Shown: piece by piece, positions 1-8,530 of the stretch | How positions within the stretch are numbered: the first letter of the stretch is position 1 | Layout: every line of letters begins with the position of its first letter | Translations under genes and position numbers: made by a program | Origin: Neobacillus cucumis | GTDB taxonomy: Bacteria; Bacillota; Bacilli; Bacillales_B; DSM-18226 | Direction of reading: 5' to 3' | Assembly: GCF_023715505.1 (NCBI RefSeq) | Contig: NZ_JAMBOH010000031.1 | Span: 1-61,798, forward strand | DNA length: 61,798 nt | The notes under the pieces: model-generated | Told to the model about the DNA's origin: nothing | The model's database searches: none | What the model saw: only the letters and a program-made list of their open reading frames with translations

Positions 1-123
1 AGTAGAAGCCAAAAGAGCTATATAACGTGGGAAAAGTTCAATAAGATTAAGTCGATTTTTCCTCTAGAGCGTCCTAAACTTTCAATTCCATTTTCGGAAT
101 TAAAGATGTACGCGAAACTGTGA
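1..123 (+). CDS. Group II intron maturase/reverse transcriptase, C-terminal end (partial)
   Basis: The first 40 codons form an open frame ending in TGA at 121-123. The translation contains SYITWEKFNKI and IFPLERPKL, which resembles the extreme C-terminus of group II intron-encoded proteins (typically SYxxWxxFxxxL...FPLPxPK). The rest of the protein lies before the window. The tail ends soon after this segment and shows no HNH domain, unlike the intron protein at 58158-59957. The intron RNA 3' end follows directly, as expected when the protein is encoded in domain IV. Family identity is fairly secure; the intron class is not decided. Confidence 0.75.
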   Translation, partial: SRSQKSYITWEKFNKIKSIFPLERPKLSIPFSELKMYAKL

Positions 124-136
124 AGCAATTTCTGAA

Positions 137-211
137 GAGCCCGGTGCGGGAAATCCGCACGCCGGGTTCTGTGGGGGTTTGAGTCGCCAATTGGGCGACC
201 TTTCTACCCGG
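137..211 (+). ncRNA. Group II intron 3' end, domains V and VI
   Basis: Positions 137-169 fold into a long hairpin closed by a GAAA tetraloop: GAGCCCGGTGCGG pairs with TCCGCACGCCGGGTTC. This is the hallmark of group II intron domain V. Positions 173-210 form the next stem-loop (GGGGG...GTCGCCAATTGGGCGAC...CTACCC), consistent with domain VI, so the 3' splice site should lie near 210. Only the intron end is in the window. The 3' flank (243-276) carries an 8-bp inverted repeat, ACTCGATT/AATCGAGT. Confidence 0.8.
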
Positions 212-326
212 AGTCGGCTAATCAATTAATGAATAGCCTCCTACTCGATTGCGTGTTATGAAAATTCAAATCGAGTCGGAAGTTAATTAGAAATAGAATT
301 AGGTTTCTAGAAAGGTAGGTTAGATT

Positions 327-1622
327 ATGTTACAGAAAGAAAGTGAAAAGGCATTAGACATCCAAACAGCTTCGTTACAAAGCTACATTCGTTCTTCAGA
401 AAAACAAAAATCGTTATACAAGCGTACATTATTCATTGTAAGTATTTCACAAATTTTTGGTGGTGCAGGGTTAGCAGCAGGAGTTACTGTGGGGGCACTT
501 CTTGCACAGCAAATGCTCGGTACTGATGCGTTTGCTGGAATTCCTTCAGCTTTATTAACTTTAGGGTCAGCAGGAGCTGCATTATTTGTTGGGAGACTTT
601 CGCAGGCGTTTGGTCGTCGTACAGGTCTATCAGCTGGTTTTATGATTGGTGGACTTGGAGCAATAGGAGTCATAATTGCAGCATTAATAAATAGTGTTTT
701 CTTGTTATTTGCTTCCCTACTTGTTTATGGTGCCGGGTCAGCAACAAATTTACAAGCACGTTATACAGGTACAGACTTAGCGAATAGTAAACAGCGGGCG
801 ACTGCTATTAGTATGACGATGGTTTTTACAACCTTTGGTGCAGTTGCAGGTCCAAATTTAGTAAATATAATGGGGAATTTCGCTCTTTCGATTGGTGTTC
901 CATCACTTGCTGGTCCTTTCATTTTAGGAGCAGCAGCATATATTTTAGCAGGTCTTGTCCTTTTCATCATGCTTCGTCCAGATCCATTAGTGATAGCAAG
1001 AACGATAGAAAGAGCCAATCAAAAACCTAATGATAAAGGACAATTGGCAACAACAGAACAAAAAGAAAACAAAAGAGGCATCATCGTTGGTGCAACGGTT
1101 ATGGTCCTTACTCAAATTGTTATGGTAGCTATTATGACAATGACGCCAGTTCATATGATGCATCATGGACATGGCTTGGGCGCAGTAGGTCTTGTTATAG
1201 GTTTTCATATAGGTGCCATGTATCTACCATCACTAATTACAGGTGTCCTTGTTGATAAGTTGGGGCGTAATGCAATGGCTATTGCTTCTGGAACTACATT
1301 ACTTCTGGCCGGTTTAATTGCAGCATTCGCACCAGGAGATTCTATTGTTCTTCTAATAATTGCTCTTTCTTTACTTGGATTAGGATGGAATTTTGGTTTG
1401 ATAAGTGGGACTGCACTCATTGTTGATTCAACTGAATCTTCCACAAGGGCTAGAACCCAAGGTACAGTGGATGTTTTGATTGCGTTTTCAGGAGCTGCTG
1501 GAGGAGCACTGTCTGGAATGATTGTAGCAGGTTCAAGTTATCTAACATTATCATTTACTGGTGGGATTTTGTCCTTATTACTAATTCCAGTGGTGATATG
1601 GTCTCGTGGAGATAAAAAATAA
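327..1622 (+). CDS. MFS transporter
   Basis: A 431-residue membrane protein of the major facilitator superfamily, length and hydrophobic pattern fitting about 12 membrane spans. After a polar N-terminus of about 32 residues the first helix starts at TLFIVSISQIF. The MFS loop motif appears at residues 89-101 (GRLSQAFGRRTGL), with a second copy-like motif in the C-terminal half (GVLVDKLGRNAMA). A His-rich loop (HMMHHGHG) lies in the middle. AAAGGTAGG precedes the ATG. The gene is followed by a terminator and then by an aromatic-degradation locus, so uptake of an aromatic acid is a reasonable inference, but no residue fixes the substrate. Part of a homologous gene survives as a fragment at 56655-56814. 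Confidence 0.85.
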   Translation: MLQKESEKALDIQTASLQSYIRSSEKQKSLYKRTLFIVSISQIFGGAGLAAGVTVGALLAQQMLGTDAFAGIPSALLTLGSAGAALFVGRLSQAFGRRTGLSAGFMIGGLGAIGVIIAALINSVFLLFASLLVYGAGSATNLQARYTGTDLANSKQRATAISMTMVFTTFGAVAGPNLVNIMGNFALSIGVPSLAGPFILGAAAYILAGLVLFIMLRPDPLVIARTIERANQKPNDKGQLATTEQKENKRGIIVGATVMVLTQIVMVAIMTMTPVHMMHHGHGLGAVGLVIGFHIGAMYLPSLITGVLVDKLGRNAMAIASGTTLLLAGLIAAFAPGDSIVLLIIALSLLGLGWNFGLISGTALIVDSTESSTRARTQGTVDVLIAFSGAAGGALSGMIVAGSSYLTLSFTGGILSLLLIPVVIWSRGDKK

Positions 1623-1680
1623 GCCAGATTGTTTTACGAAAACAGTTTGCTGGGGAGAAATATTTTTGAAACTAAATGGG

Positions 1681-1715
1681 GGCGATACTTCAAGAAGAAG
1701 GTCGCCTTTTTTTCT
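1681..1715 (+). terminator. Rho-independent terminator after the MFS gene
   Basis: GGCGA at 1681-1685 pairs with TCGCC at 1702-1706 and is followed by an uninterrupted T run. The stem is short but well placed, about 60 bases after the stop codon. Confidence 0.6.
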
Positions 1716-1818
1716 TTTTCCATAAGAAAGGTTGTGAAATGTTGTAACTCAAGAATCATTTAGAAAATATATTAGAAATTCCTCAAAATGTAATTTGAGA
1801 TAGAATGGTTAGAATCTA

Positions 1819-1875
1819 TTGACAATAAAAATAAATATGATTTATTATAATATTAAGATAAATAATATTTATCTT
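1819..1875 (+). promoter_or_regulatory. Promoter with palindromic operator for the GntR-type regulator
   Basis: TTGACA at 1819-1824 and TATTAT at 1843-1848 are 18 bases apart, a good vegetative promoter. Seven bases beyond the -10 lies a perfect palindrome at 1855-1875: AAGATAAAT (1855-1863), centre AAT, ATTTATCTT (1867-1875). A palindrome covering the transcription start is the classical place for a repressor of the FadR/GntR class, and the regulator gene at 2028 is the first gene downstream. The promoter and palindrome are seen directly; binding by that regulator is inferred. Confidence 0.65.
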
Positions 1876-2027
1876 GGGTTTTATTTTAACATTCAGATTG
1901 AAAGGGGGAGTGAAATAATTTCACTTGAAATGTAAGCGTTAACTTCCAAGAACGTTCTATTATCCTCTCCAATCCTTTTTAAAAGATTATGTATACTAAT
2001 AGTAATAAGTGGATAGGAGAGAAATTG

Positions 2028-2750
2028 ATGAAGAATAGAAGTGAACAATTAATTTTAGATCTTGGGAAAAAAATCGTTTTTGGAGAAGTTACTACAGGAG
2101 AAATTTTACCTAAAGTGGAAGATCTTTGTGAAGAATATAATGTTAGCAGAACTGTAGTCCGTGAAGCATATAAAGGTTTATCAACCCTAGGTCTGGTGCG
2201 ATCCAATCAGCGTTCGGGCACTGTCGTTTTACCACGAACCGAGTGGCAATGGTGGAATCTTGAGGTAATGACTTGGTTGCTAGAAGATCCAAACAATAAA
2301 GATTTCTTACTTCATTTAACAGAAGTAAGAATGGGGCTAGAACCAACGGCAGCAGCATTAGCAGCCAGTAGGGCAACAGAACAAGACAGAATGAACATGG
2401 AAGAAGCTTTCCAAAAACTAGAACAATCTATAGGGGATGAAAAAGCTTGGGCCAAAGCGGACTATGATTTTCATGAAAGTATCATAAAAGCTTCACACAA
2501 TGATTTATTAATCGGAACCATTCGTATTATGCGTAAAGCCCTTACCGTTAGTAGGGAAAAGACATTACCTTTAACAAATGATAATCAAGAATTTCCTTAC
2601 GATTCCCCAACAAGGGCAGCTTTAGAAAAACATCGTATGATTTATGAAGCAATCATGTCACGTGACGAAGCAATGGCTAAAAAAACAATGACGGAATTAA
2701 TCTTACGTGTAAGGACTATCTTACAAAAAATATTTAACAATTACTCGTAA
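2028..2750 (+). CDS. FadR-subfamily GntR transcriptional regulator
   Basis: A 240-residue regulator with an N-terminal winged helix-turn-helix (about residues 24-68, VEDLCEEYNVSRTVVREAYK) and a C-terminal FCD effector domain. In the FCD part, Asp145 and His149 (ADYDFHES) and His202 (EKHRMIYEAI) sit where the family usually binds a metal. The start at 2028 is preferred over an in-frame ATG at 1989 because TAGGAGAG lies eight bases before it. The gene heads an aromatic-degradation locus and probably represses it, and itself, through the palindrome at 1855-1875. Members of this family commonly respond to organic acids; the ligand here is unknown. Confidence 0.88.
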   Translation: MKNRSEQLILDLGKKIVFGEVTTGEILPKVEDLCEEYNVSRTVVREAYKGLSTLGLVRSNQRSGTVVLPRTEWQWWNLEVMTWLLEDPNNKDFLLHLTEVRMGLEPTAAALAASRATEQDRMNMEEAFQKLEQSIGDEKAWAKADYDFHESIIKASHNDLLIGTIRIMRKALTVSREKTLPLTNDNQEFPYDSPTRAALEKHRMIYEAIMSRDEAMAKKTMTELILRVRTILQKIFNNYS

Positions 2751-2791
2751 GCTTATTATATTTGCAAGTTTAACAAAGGGAGGAATTTAAA

Positions 2792-3769
2792 GTGGGATTA
2801 CAAATTGTAAGATTTGAAAAAGAAAATGTTGAACGTTGGGGTGTTGTGAAAGGGGATCATATCTTAGTATTACAAGATACATATAGTTCTCTGGCTCAAT
2901 TCCTAGATAAAGGAAAGGCAGAAGCCAGAAAATTATATGAACAAGAAAATGGTGAAAAAGTTTCACTAAACGAGGTAACCTTCTTAAGTCCAGTAACAAC
3001 TCCTGCAAGAATCGTATGTCAAGGTGCCAATTATAGCTCACACAGAGCAGAATCAGGATTAGAAGCAAATAAACCTCCATTTAACTTGATTTTCAGTAAA
3101 GCAGATAGTTCTCTATGTGGAGCATATACAGAAATTATCCGTCCAGCCCATGTACAATTATTAGACTATGAAATTGAATTAGGTTTAATTATTGGTTCAG
3201 AGATTACAGGACCAGTAGAGGTAACGGAAGAAACCCTTCACCAATTTGTTGCGGGATTAGTTATTTTCAATGATGTATCAGCACGGGATGTACAACTAAC
3301 TCAAGGACAATGGTTAAGAGGAAAAAGCTACCGTACGTTTGGACCGACTGGACCATATTTTTACCTGCTTGATCAAGAGGAAATGCCATCCATTCATGAC
3401 CTTGAAATTAAACTATGGGTAAATGATGAACTACGCCAATCAGCTAACACGAATCAGTTGTTATTTAAACCAGCTGAAACCATTATCGAACTATCTGAGA
3501 TTATGGATCTCTCAAAAGGTGATTTGATTGTGACAGGTACAACAGGTGGCGTAGCAATGAATCTGTCTAAAGAAGAAATGAGTAAGGTTTCAAATTTAAC
3601 TACTCCTTATGAAGAGAAAGTCAAAGTTATGCTGGAAAGCCAATTAAAGCTTGGTAATTATCTAAAAGATGGGGATGTTATCCGCTGCAGTATTAAAAGT
3701 GCAGATGGAACAATCGACCTCGGTGAACAAGTCAATAAAGTGGTTCCTAGTAAAGTAACTGTTTCCTAA
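2792..3769 (+). CDS. Fumarylacetoacetate hydrolase (FAH) family protein
   Basis: A 325-residue protein with a GTG start behind GGGAGGA. The FAH fold is recognised from ARIVCQGANY (72-81), the metal-site stretch LDYEIELGLIIG (Glu127, Glu129), FNDVSARD (Asp161), Lys178 in GKSYRTFGPTGP and the late GTTGG turn. Family members are fumarylpyruvate or acylpyruvate hydrolases, and also hydratases and decarboxylases of meta-cleavage pathways. Lying between the regulator and an MhpA-like hydroxylase, it probably acts on the product after ring opening. Whether it hydrolyses, hydrates or decarboxylates cannot be read from the sequence. A terminator follows it. Confidence 0.82.
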   Translation: MGLQIVRFEKENVERWGVVKGDHILVLQDTYSSLAQFLDKGKAEARKLYEQENGEKVSLNEVTFLSPVTTPARIVCQGANYSSHRAESGLEANKPPFNLIFSKADSSLCGAYTEIIRPAHVQLLDYEIELGLIIGSEITGPVEVTEETLHQFVAGLVIFNDVSARDVQLTQGQWLRGKSYRTFGPTGPYFYLLDQEEMPSIHDLEIKLWVNDELRQSANTNQLLFKPAETIIELSEIMDLSKGDLIVTGTTGGVAMNLSKEEMSKVSNLTTPYEEKVKVMLESQLKLGNYLKDGDVIRCSIKSADGTIDLGEQVNKVVPSKVTVS

Positions 3770-3783
3770 ATGAATTCACCTAT

Positions 3784-3830
3784 GTGCTGAGATTAGATTA
3801 CGGGTAATTAATTTTTTCTCAGCACTTTAT
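3784..3830 (+). terminator. Terminator after the FAH-family gene
   Basis: GTGCTGAG (3784-3791) pairs with CTCAGCAC (3818-3825), followed by TTTAT. It separates the FAH gene from the hydroxylase gene, so the latter needs its own promoter or read-through. Confidence 0.6.
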
Positions 3831-3943
3831 TGCAATAAATAGTGTATAAAATAGTGCGGTATTGATTTTATTAAGGTAACTAATATTGTATTCGCTTTCA
3901 TTTTTTTGAATCATATAAATTTCTTTTAGATTGGAGTGAAACT

Positions 3944-5521
3944 ATGAAAAAAGAAAGTTTAGATGTTGCGATTGTAGGCTATGGTCCAGTGGCAAAGTTA
4001 TTAGGAACATTACTTGGTCAGAAAGGGTGGAAGGTAGGTATATTTGAGAGATTTCTTGAACCCTATCCATTACCGCGTGCTGTAAAGCTAGATCATGAGA
4101 TTGCTAGACTTCTCCAATCCGTTGTTCCGACGGATGATGTGAAGAAGGTCTTACAACCTGTTCATGATTTTTATGAATGGCAAAATCCTAATCGTGTACC
4201 CTTAATAAAACTTGATTGGTCACAATTTGGTATTTCAGGATGGCAAGCAGATATGTTTTTCTGTCAGCCTGAACTAGAAGCAATTATGGATGTCACATGC
4301 CGAGAACTAGAAACGGTAAGCATTAATCTTGGAATGGAAGCCATTCAATTAAAGGAATTTAATGACCACGTTGAGCTAAATGTAAAAGACTTGGACGGAG
4401 AAGTAACAAAGATTCATGCAAAATATGTTGTCGGCTGTGATGGAGCCAATAGCTTTGTTCGAGCAAATATGGAACATACCATGATAGATTTAGACTTCAA
4501 TTCAGATTTCCTTGTTGTTGATATCATTCCGAAAGAAGAAAGAACGTTTAGTCCAATGAATTTGCAATTATGTGATCCAGTCCGACCGACCACAGTTGTT
4601 TCAGGAGGTTATGGCAGAAGACGTTGGGAATTTATGATCCGTCCTGGTGAATCAAAAGAAGAATTTAAAATGGAAGAAAAGGTTTGGAAATTACTTGAAC
4701 CATGGGACATTACGCCGAAAAACGCCATATTAGAACGACATGCGTTATACACGTTTAAAGCAAGATGGGCTGATAATTGGAGAAAAGGTAGATTGATGAT
4801 TGCAGGAGATGCGGCACATTTAACGCCGCCATTTATGGGACAAGGAATGTGCTCAGGTCTTCGCGACTCAGCTAATTTAGCCTGGAAACTTGATCTTATT
4901 TTACGAGGAAATGTGAACGACAACATATTAGAAACCTATACAGAAGAACGTAAACCACATAATCAAAGAGTCGTTGAAGCAGCAATCTATTTAGGAAAAC
5001 TGATTTGTGTAGCGGACCCGAAAAAGGCTGAAGAAAGAGACCAAGCTTTTCTAAACGGAGATGCTCCGCCATTCCCTGAATTTCCAATTTTAAGAGATGG
5101 AATTCTCCATCAACCAGAAGTAAGGAAAGGTTGTTATTTAGCTGGACAGCTATCTCTACAAAGCGAAGTGAAATATTTAGGGGAAACAGGTTTGTTCGAT
5201 GATGTTGTTGGTACTGGTTGGATGGTAATTAGCCAGGTAAGCAACCCGAAAAATGCTTTAAACGATAAGCAAATTGAATTTCTCGAAGATATCGGCGCTA
5301 CATTTATAGAAATAGCAGATTCTGAGATGGGACCAGATGTCGTTGTGGATGTAAACGGGAAATATTATGAGTATTTCAAACAAAATCAGATAGAGGCGGT
5401 TATTGTCCGTCCAGATTTCTATCATTTTGGCAGTGTAACTTCATTCTCTGAGCTTTCTGAACTAGTAGAGGATTTAAGAAATCAACTGAAAAAGTTTATG
5501 AACACAGCAGCTATGAATTAA
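3944..5521 (+). CDS. FAD-dependent aromatic hydroxylase, MhpA-like (group A flavoprotein monooxygenase)
   Basis: A 525-residue single-component flavin monooxygenase, close in length to 3-(3-hydroxyphenyl)propionate hydroxylase (MhpA). It shows the N-terminal FAD-binding fold (DVAIVGYGPVAKLLG, 7-21), the middle motif YVVGCDGANSFVR, and the C-terminal FAD motif IAGDAAHLTPPFMGQG with GLRDSANLAWKL. Enzymes of this group use NADH/NADPH and oxygen to add an ortho hydroxyl to a phenolic acid. The third Gly of the GxGxxG motif is Ala17 here. Placed before an extradiol dioxygenase, it would supply the catechol. The true substrate (hydroxyphenylpropionate, hydroxyphenylacetate or similar) is open. Confidence 0.82.
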   Translation: MKKESLDVAIVGYGPVAKLLGTLLGQKGWKVGIFERFLEPYPLPRAVKLDHEIARLLQSVVPTDDVKKVLQPVHDFYEWQNPNRVPLIKLDWSQFGISGWQADMFFCQPELEAIMDVTCRELETVSINLGMEAIQLKEFNDHVELNVKDLDGEVTKIHAKYVVGCDGANSFVRANMEHTMIDLDFNSDFLVVDIIPKEERTFSPMNLQLCDPVRPTTVVSGGYGRRRWEFMIRPGESKEEFKMEEKVWKLLEPWDITPKNAILERHALYTFKARWADNWRKGRLMIAGDAAHLTPPFMGQGMCSGLRDSANLAWKLDLILRGNVNDNILETYTEERKPHNQRVVEAAIYLGKLICVADPKKAEERDQAFLNGDAPPFPEFPILRDGILHQPEVRKGCYLAGQLSLQSEVKYLGETGLFDDVVGTGWMVISQVSNPKNALNDKQIEFLEDIGATFIEIADSEMGPDVVVDVNGKYYEYFKQNQIEAVIVRPDFYHFGSVTSFSELSELVEDLRNQLKKFMNTAAMN

Positions 5522-5548
5522 AAAATTAAATCATGAGCCGCTGCGTCA

Positions 5549-5579
5549 GGTTGGATTTGTTTAGCGGACAAATTCAACC
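5549..5579 (+). terminator. Hairpin after the hydroxylase gene
   Basis: GGTTGGATTTGT (5549-5560) pairs with ACAAATTCAACC (5568-5579) around a 7-base loop, with one G-T pair. No T run follows, so this may be a weak terminator or an mRNA-stabilising hairpin. Confidence 0.4.
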
Positions 5580-5713
5580 AAGAAAATAGGCCTTGGAAAA
5601 CCTATAAGTATCATTTTAACATTTCTAATAAAAATATGATGAAATAATTTCGTAATTTGCCGGTTATTTTATAAATTTTCTTATTGAAAATATTATTTTA
5701 GGAGGAACTTACG

Positions 5714-6598
5714 ATGGTTAATGTAAAAGTATTTCGTTTAGGTTATGCAGATTTCTTTTCACCAGTACCTGAAAAAATGGTGAATTATTATACAAATACA
5801 ATGGGCTATCGTATTACGGAAGAAAAAGACGGAATTACTTATTTGAGTAATGGTGTGGACCATCATAATATTGTGATTACTCCTAGTATTCAAAAAGGAA
5901 TTCGAAGTTATGGTTATCAATTAGATGGACAATTGTCATTAGAAGAGGTACAAGAACAATTACATTCTATAGGAATTGATTCTAGATTAATAATAGATGG
6001 AAAACCAGGAATATCAAGATTCGTAGAATTAAATGATCCAGCTGGAAATATTGTTGAGCTATTTACAGAAATGGGTCAACCAGTTGTTGGTTTTGGTACG
6101 TCAGGTATTCTTCCTCTTAAACTAGGGCACATTGCATTTTATGCAAAAAACTTTGTTGAAACAATTGAATTTTACCGAGATGTATTAGGCTTTACTTTTA
6201 CAGATAAAATCGGGGAGGAATTCTGTAATTTCCTAACATGTAATTATGAACATCACGTATTAAATATCGTAGCATCAAATGAGACTAGATTACATCACAT
6301 TGCTTATCAGTTAAGAGATGCAGGACATCAATATGCAAGTTCAGATATTTTAGCGAGACAAGGTTTATCTGTTCTTTGGGGTCCTTCTCGACATACAGCT
6401 GGACATAATATTGCCACATATCACCATGATGCGGATGGAAATGTAGTTGAGCTATATACAGAGATGGATGTGTATATTCCTGAGCTCGATATTTTCGAAC
6501 CGCGTCCATGGCATCAAAAATTACCATTAAAACCTAGAAAATGGGAAGGCCTTAGTTCTTGGGGAACAGAATTTGAAGTAGACTTGGCAAAAATCTAA
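5714..6598 (+). CDS. Type I extradiol ring-cleavage dioxygenase (VOC superfamily)
   Basis: A 294-residue two-domain vicinal-oxygen-chelate protein. The iron ligands expected of XylE/BphC-type extradiol dioxygenases are present: His139 (KLGHIAFY), His195 (RLHHIAY) and Glu246 (NVVELYTE). Second-shell residues also fit (His227 in GPSRHTAGH, Tyr236). The N-terminal domain repeats the fold without the ligands. It would cleave a catechol next to, not between, the hydroxyls. AGGAGGAA precedes the ATG. Together with the MhpA-like enzyme upstream it makes a hydroxylation and ring-opening pair. It is shorter and clearly different from the dioxygenases at 24942 and 31791. Confidence 0.86.
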   Translation: MVNVKVFRLGYADFFSPVPEKMVNYYTNTMGYRITEEKDGITYLSNGVDHHNIVITPSIQKGIRSYGYQLDGQLSLEEVQEQLHSIGIDSRLIIDGKPGISRFVELNDPAGNIVELFTEMGQPVVGFGTSGILPLKLGHIAFYAKNFVETIEFYRDVLGFTFTDKIGEEFCNFLTCNYEHHVLNIVASNETRLHHIAYQLRDAGHQYASSDILARQGLSVLWGPSRHTAGHNIATYHHDADGNVVELYTEMDVYIPELDIFEPRPWHQKLPLKPRKWEGLSSWGTEFEVDLAKI

Positions 6599-7030
6599 TC
6601 CTACCAGAACGGAAGATGGATAAAAATCGTACAAGATGTTTTTATGCTTGAAGAAAACTAGGAACATAACGATCATTTGAAAATGCTTTAATTAGGCTAT
6701 GAATTTCAATGCAGCAAGCAGGTGCAGATAAGAACTAACGGGCGAAAAGTACAGGCATCATCAGAAATTAACCGACGAACACGACAAGAGAAATGAACAG
6801 GCAATCAATATTGACAGAGTTTTTTCATTTATAGGCCTCGCTAGCCTATTTCTCTTAGTTTGTCCCAATAGAAGAGGTTCTTGTTCATGGGGGAATGTCG
6901 AGGTAAGTAAGTCAAGAATTTTGGATTAAGACAGCTATTCCCAGGTTAATCACGCGTCTCTATAAAGCAAATACTGGCTCGATGGTCGATACGTGAATCG
7001 ACTTATTGAGTCAGTATTTTGTTTCAATTA
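6599..7030. other. Gene-free stretch with a composite hairpin
   Basis: No convincing gene was found. The right part (6968-7021) is a long inverted repeat: CAAATACTGGCTC pairs with GAGTCAGTATTTTG, and a second stem, GTCGAT/ATCGAC, lies inside it. It ends in a T-rich run and may terminate the dioxygenase transcript. The remainder (6600-6960) has stops in all frames I followed and no recognisable remnant. Confidence 0.5.
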
Positions 7031-7082
7031 AAAAAGATGCCAGTAACCTTTAAAAATAGCAAGGTGTCTGGCATCTTTTTTA
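7031..7082. terminator. Bidirectional terminator between convergent genes
   Basis: AAAAAGATGCCAG (7031-7043) pairs with CTGGCATCTTTTT (7068-7080). The A and T runs on either side let it work on both strands. The CPBP gene stop codon on the minus strand (7080-7082) overlaps its edge. Confidence 0.8.
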
Positions 7083-7973
7083 GAGTCTAGTAAATTTGTA
7101 TTTTCTCAAAGAAATAAATAAGAAAATTCCTAAAGAAACAATGGTCCACATGAGTGAGGTAGCCGGATTAATATTTGTGACAACAAATAAGGATGGAATC
7201 TTACCCAAGGCAGAGTCATCCATCGTGAGGAACCAACCCAACAGCATATTATTTGCTGCATGCGCTCCAATCGACAATTCGGCACTGTTCGTTTTTGCAG
7301 TGATATAACACCAAATGAATCCAGTTACCAAATAATCTGCTCCAACCAATACAGGGGAATACCCCATCTCAGGATTGGTGAAATGGAGCGCGCCAAAAAT
7401 CGAGCCAACTATTAGAGATAAAAGAAAAGGAATGCGAACCCATTTTCCGAAAAACTGCAAGAGATATCCTCTGAAAAATAATTCCTCACAGGCCGTTTGA
7501 ATGGGAGTTAAAACCAGTACGAGCACAAATAAAATCAAAAAATCTGAAACTCTGACATCGTTGAATGAGTAATCCCCAGGGTTTAAGAGGCAATCGATGA
7601 TGGTAATCAGACTTAAGATGCCAAAGTAGGTAATAAAGCCAAATCCTATTCTCTTCCAATCTATTTTTTTATTGGGCGTAATCAGCGTAGTGAAATTCCG
7701 TTTATGTATGAAACGAATCGCGACAAAAAGGCCTAAAAGCCAAAACAAAAAGGGTGAATTCATCAAAGCAAAATAAAGTAACGGGTTCATTCCCACATAA
7801 TCCTCTTTATTAAAATCATAATAGGTATTGGGGTTTCCATCCGTATGAACAATCCATTCACTAATAATGACATAAGGGAGCGCCCCGACAGAGATAAACA
7901 GAATAATGACAATAAATGATGTTAAATACCTCTTCCAGCTATTCTTGCCTTTTATTACTCTAATAAAATCCAA
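7080..7973 (-). CDS. CPBP family intramembrane metalloprotease
   Basis: A 297-residue multispanning membrane protein of the CPBP (CAAX protease and bacteriocin-processing, Abi) family. The catalytic signature is clear: EELFFRGYLLQFF (glutamate pair and Arg) followed after one helix by FGALHF with the conserved His. About seven or eight hydrophobic segments are visible. The best start is TTG at 7971-7973 (LDFIRVIKGKN). Family members cleave prenylated or peptide substrates within the membrane or confer bacteriocin immunity; the substrate here is unknown. A second, broken copy of the same gene lies at 15246-16127 in the same orientation. Confidence 0.87.
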   Translation of the reverse strand: MDFIRVIKGKNSWKRYLTSFIVIILFISVGALPYVIISEWIVHTDGNPNTYYDFNKEDYVGMNPLLYFALMNSPFLFWLLGLFVAIRFIHKRNFTTLITPNKKIDWKRIGFGFITYFGILSLITIIDCLLNPGDYSFNDVRVSDFLILFVLVLVLTPIQTACEELFFRGYLLQFFGKWVRIPFLLSLIVGSIFGALHFTNPEMGYSPVLVGADYLVTGFIWCYITAKTNSAELSIGAHAANNMLLGWFLTMDDSALGKIPSLFVVTNINPATSLMWTIVSLGIFLFISLRKYKFTRL

Positions 7974-8331
7974 TTATATTAACACCAACATTCTAGTAGT
8001 TTTTGAAAAACACATACAAATTATTACACTATTGGTTTAGATTAGTCAAATTGGTTAAATCAATTTCCGTATGTTTTGTAGATTTAGATTACTTAATAAA
8101 AATCAGCCCCTGCAAACCCACTAAAAAGTGTTTATACTTATATATATATACCTCCAAATTTATCTGCATTACCTGAATTATCCTATTATTACAAATAATT
8201 TGACGTCAAGCTCTTTTTCTAATTTAGTAAATAATCTGCTGGTTTTTTAAATAAAAAAATGGTCATTTACGGTAAAATTTCTCTCCAATGTGTAGGTGAT
8301 TCCGAATTTAAAACGGGATGGGTGGGTGTAA
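7974..8331. other. AT-rich intergenic stretch, nothing recognised
   Basis: No open frame of note, repeat or strong hairpin. The first bases (ACACCAACATTCTAGTA at 7981-7997) recur at 16137, beyond the second CPBP copy, so the duplication extends into this spacer. Confidence 0.5.
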
Positions 8332-8502
8332 ATGAATACTTTTAAAGAGAGAAGAAAGGCCCGAAAGGATAAGAGGAAAAAGGAAGGGAAGGAATCCAAG
8401 TGGTGGGAATTCCTTGATATTTTTTTTGATCTTGCAGAATTATTTGGACCAAGTCTTGTTAGGTCTATTCGAGCTGTTTTTAAATTCCTTGAACATCATT
8501 AA
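8332..8502 (+). CDS. Small basic protein, 56 residues, unknown function
   Basis: ATG to TAA, behind a G-rich stretch (GGGATGGGTGGGTG) that can serve as ribosome binding site. The N-terminal third is strongly basic (FKERRKARKDKRKKEGKE). The C-terminal two thirds form an aromatic, amphipathic helix-like segment (WWEFLDIFFDLAELF). The split between a charged head and an amphipathic tail suggests membrane-surface or nucleic-acid contact. I do not recognise the family. Confidence 0.55.
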   Translation: MNTFKERRKARKDKRKKEGKESKWWEFLDIFFDLAELFGPSLVRSIRAVFKFLEHH

Positions 8503-8530
8503 TTACATGAAAAGAATGTGGATATAGCCG

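Noticed and set aside
243..276. Terminator after the first intron
   Set aside because: ACTCGATT/AATCGAGT pair across 18 bases but no T run follows; it may be part of the old insertion site.
1989..2027. Earlier start for the GntR-type regulator
   Set aside because: The ATG at 1989 has no binding site, while TAGGAGAG is well placed for 2028.
5714..6598. Simple glyoxalase for the first extradiol enzyme
   Set aside because: Two-domain length, the His139/His195/Glu246 set and the second-shell His and Tyr match extradiol dioxygenases.
7096..7308. Plus-strand frame of 70 codons opposite the CPBP gene, with a similar frame at 15253-15474
   Set aside because: Both are antisense to the conserved protease coding strand; their likeness follows from the duplication of the protease gene.
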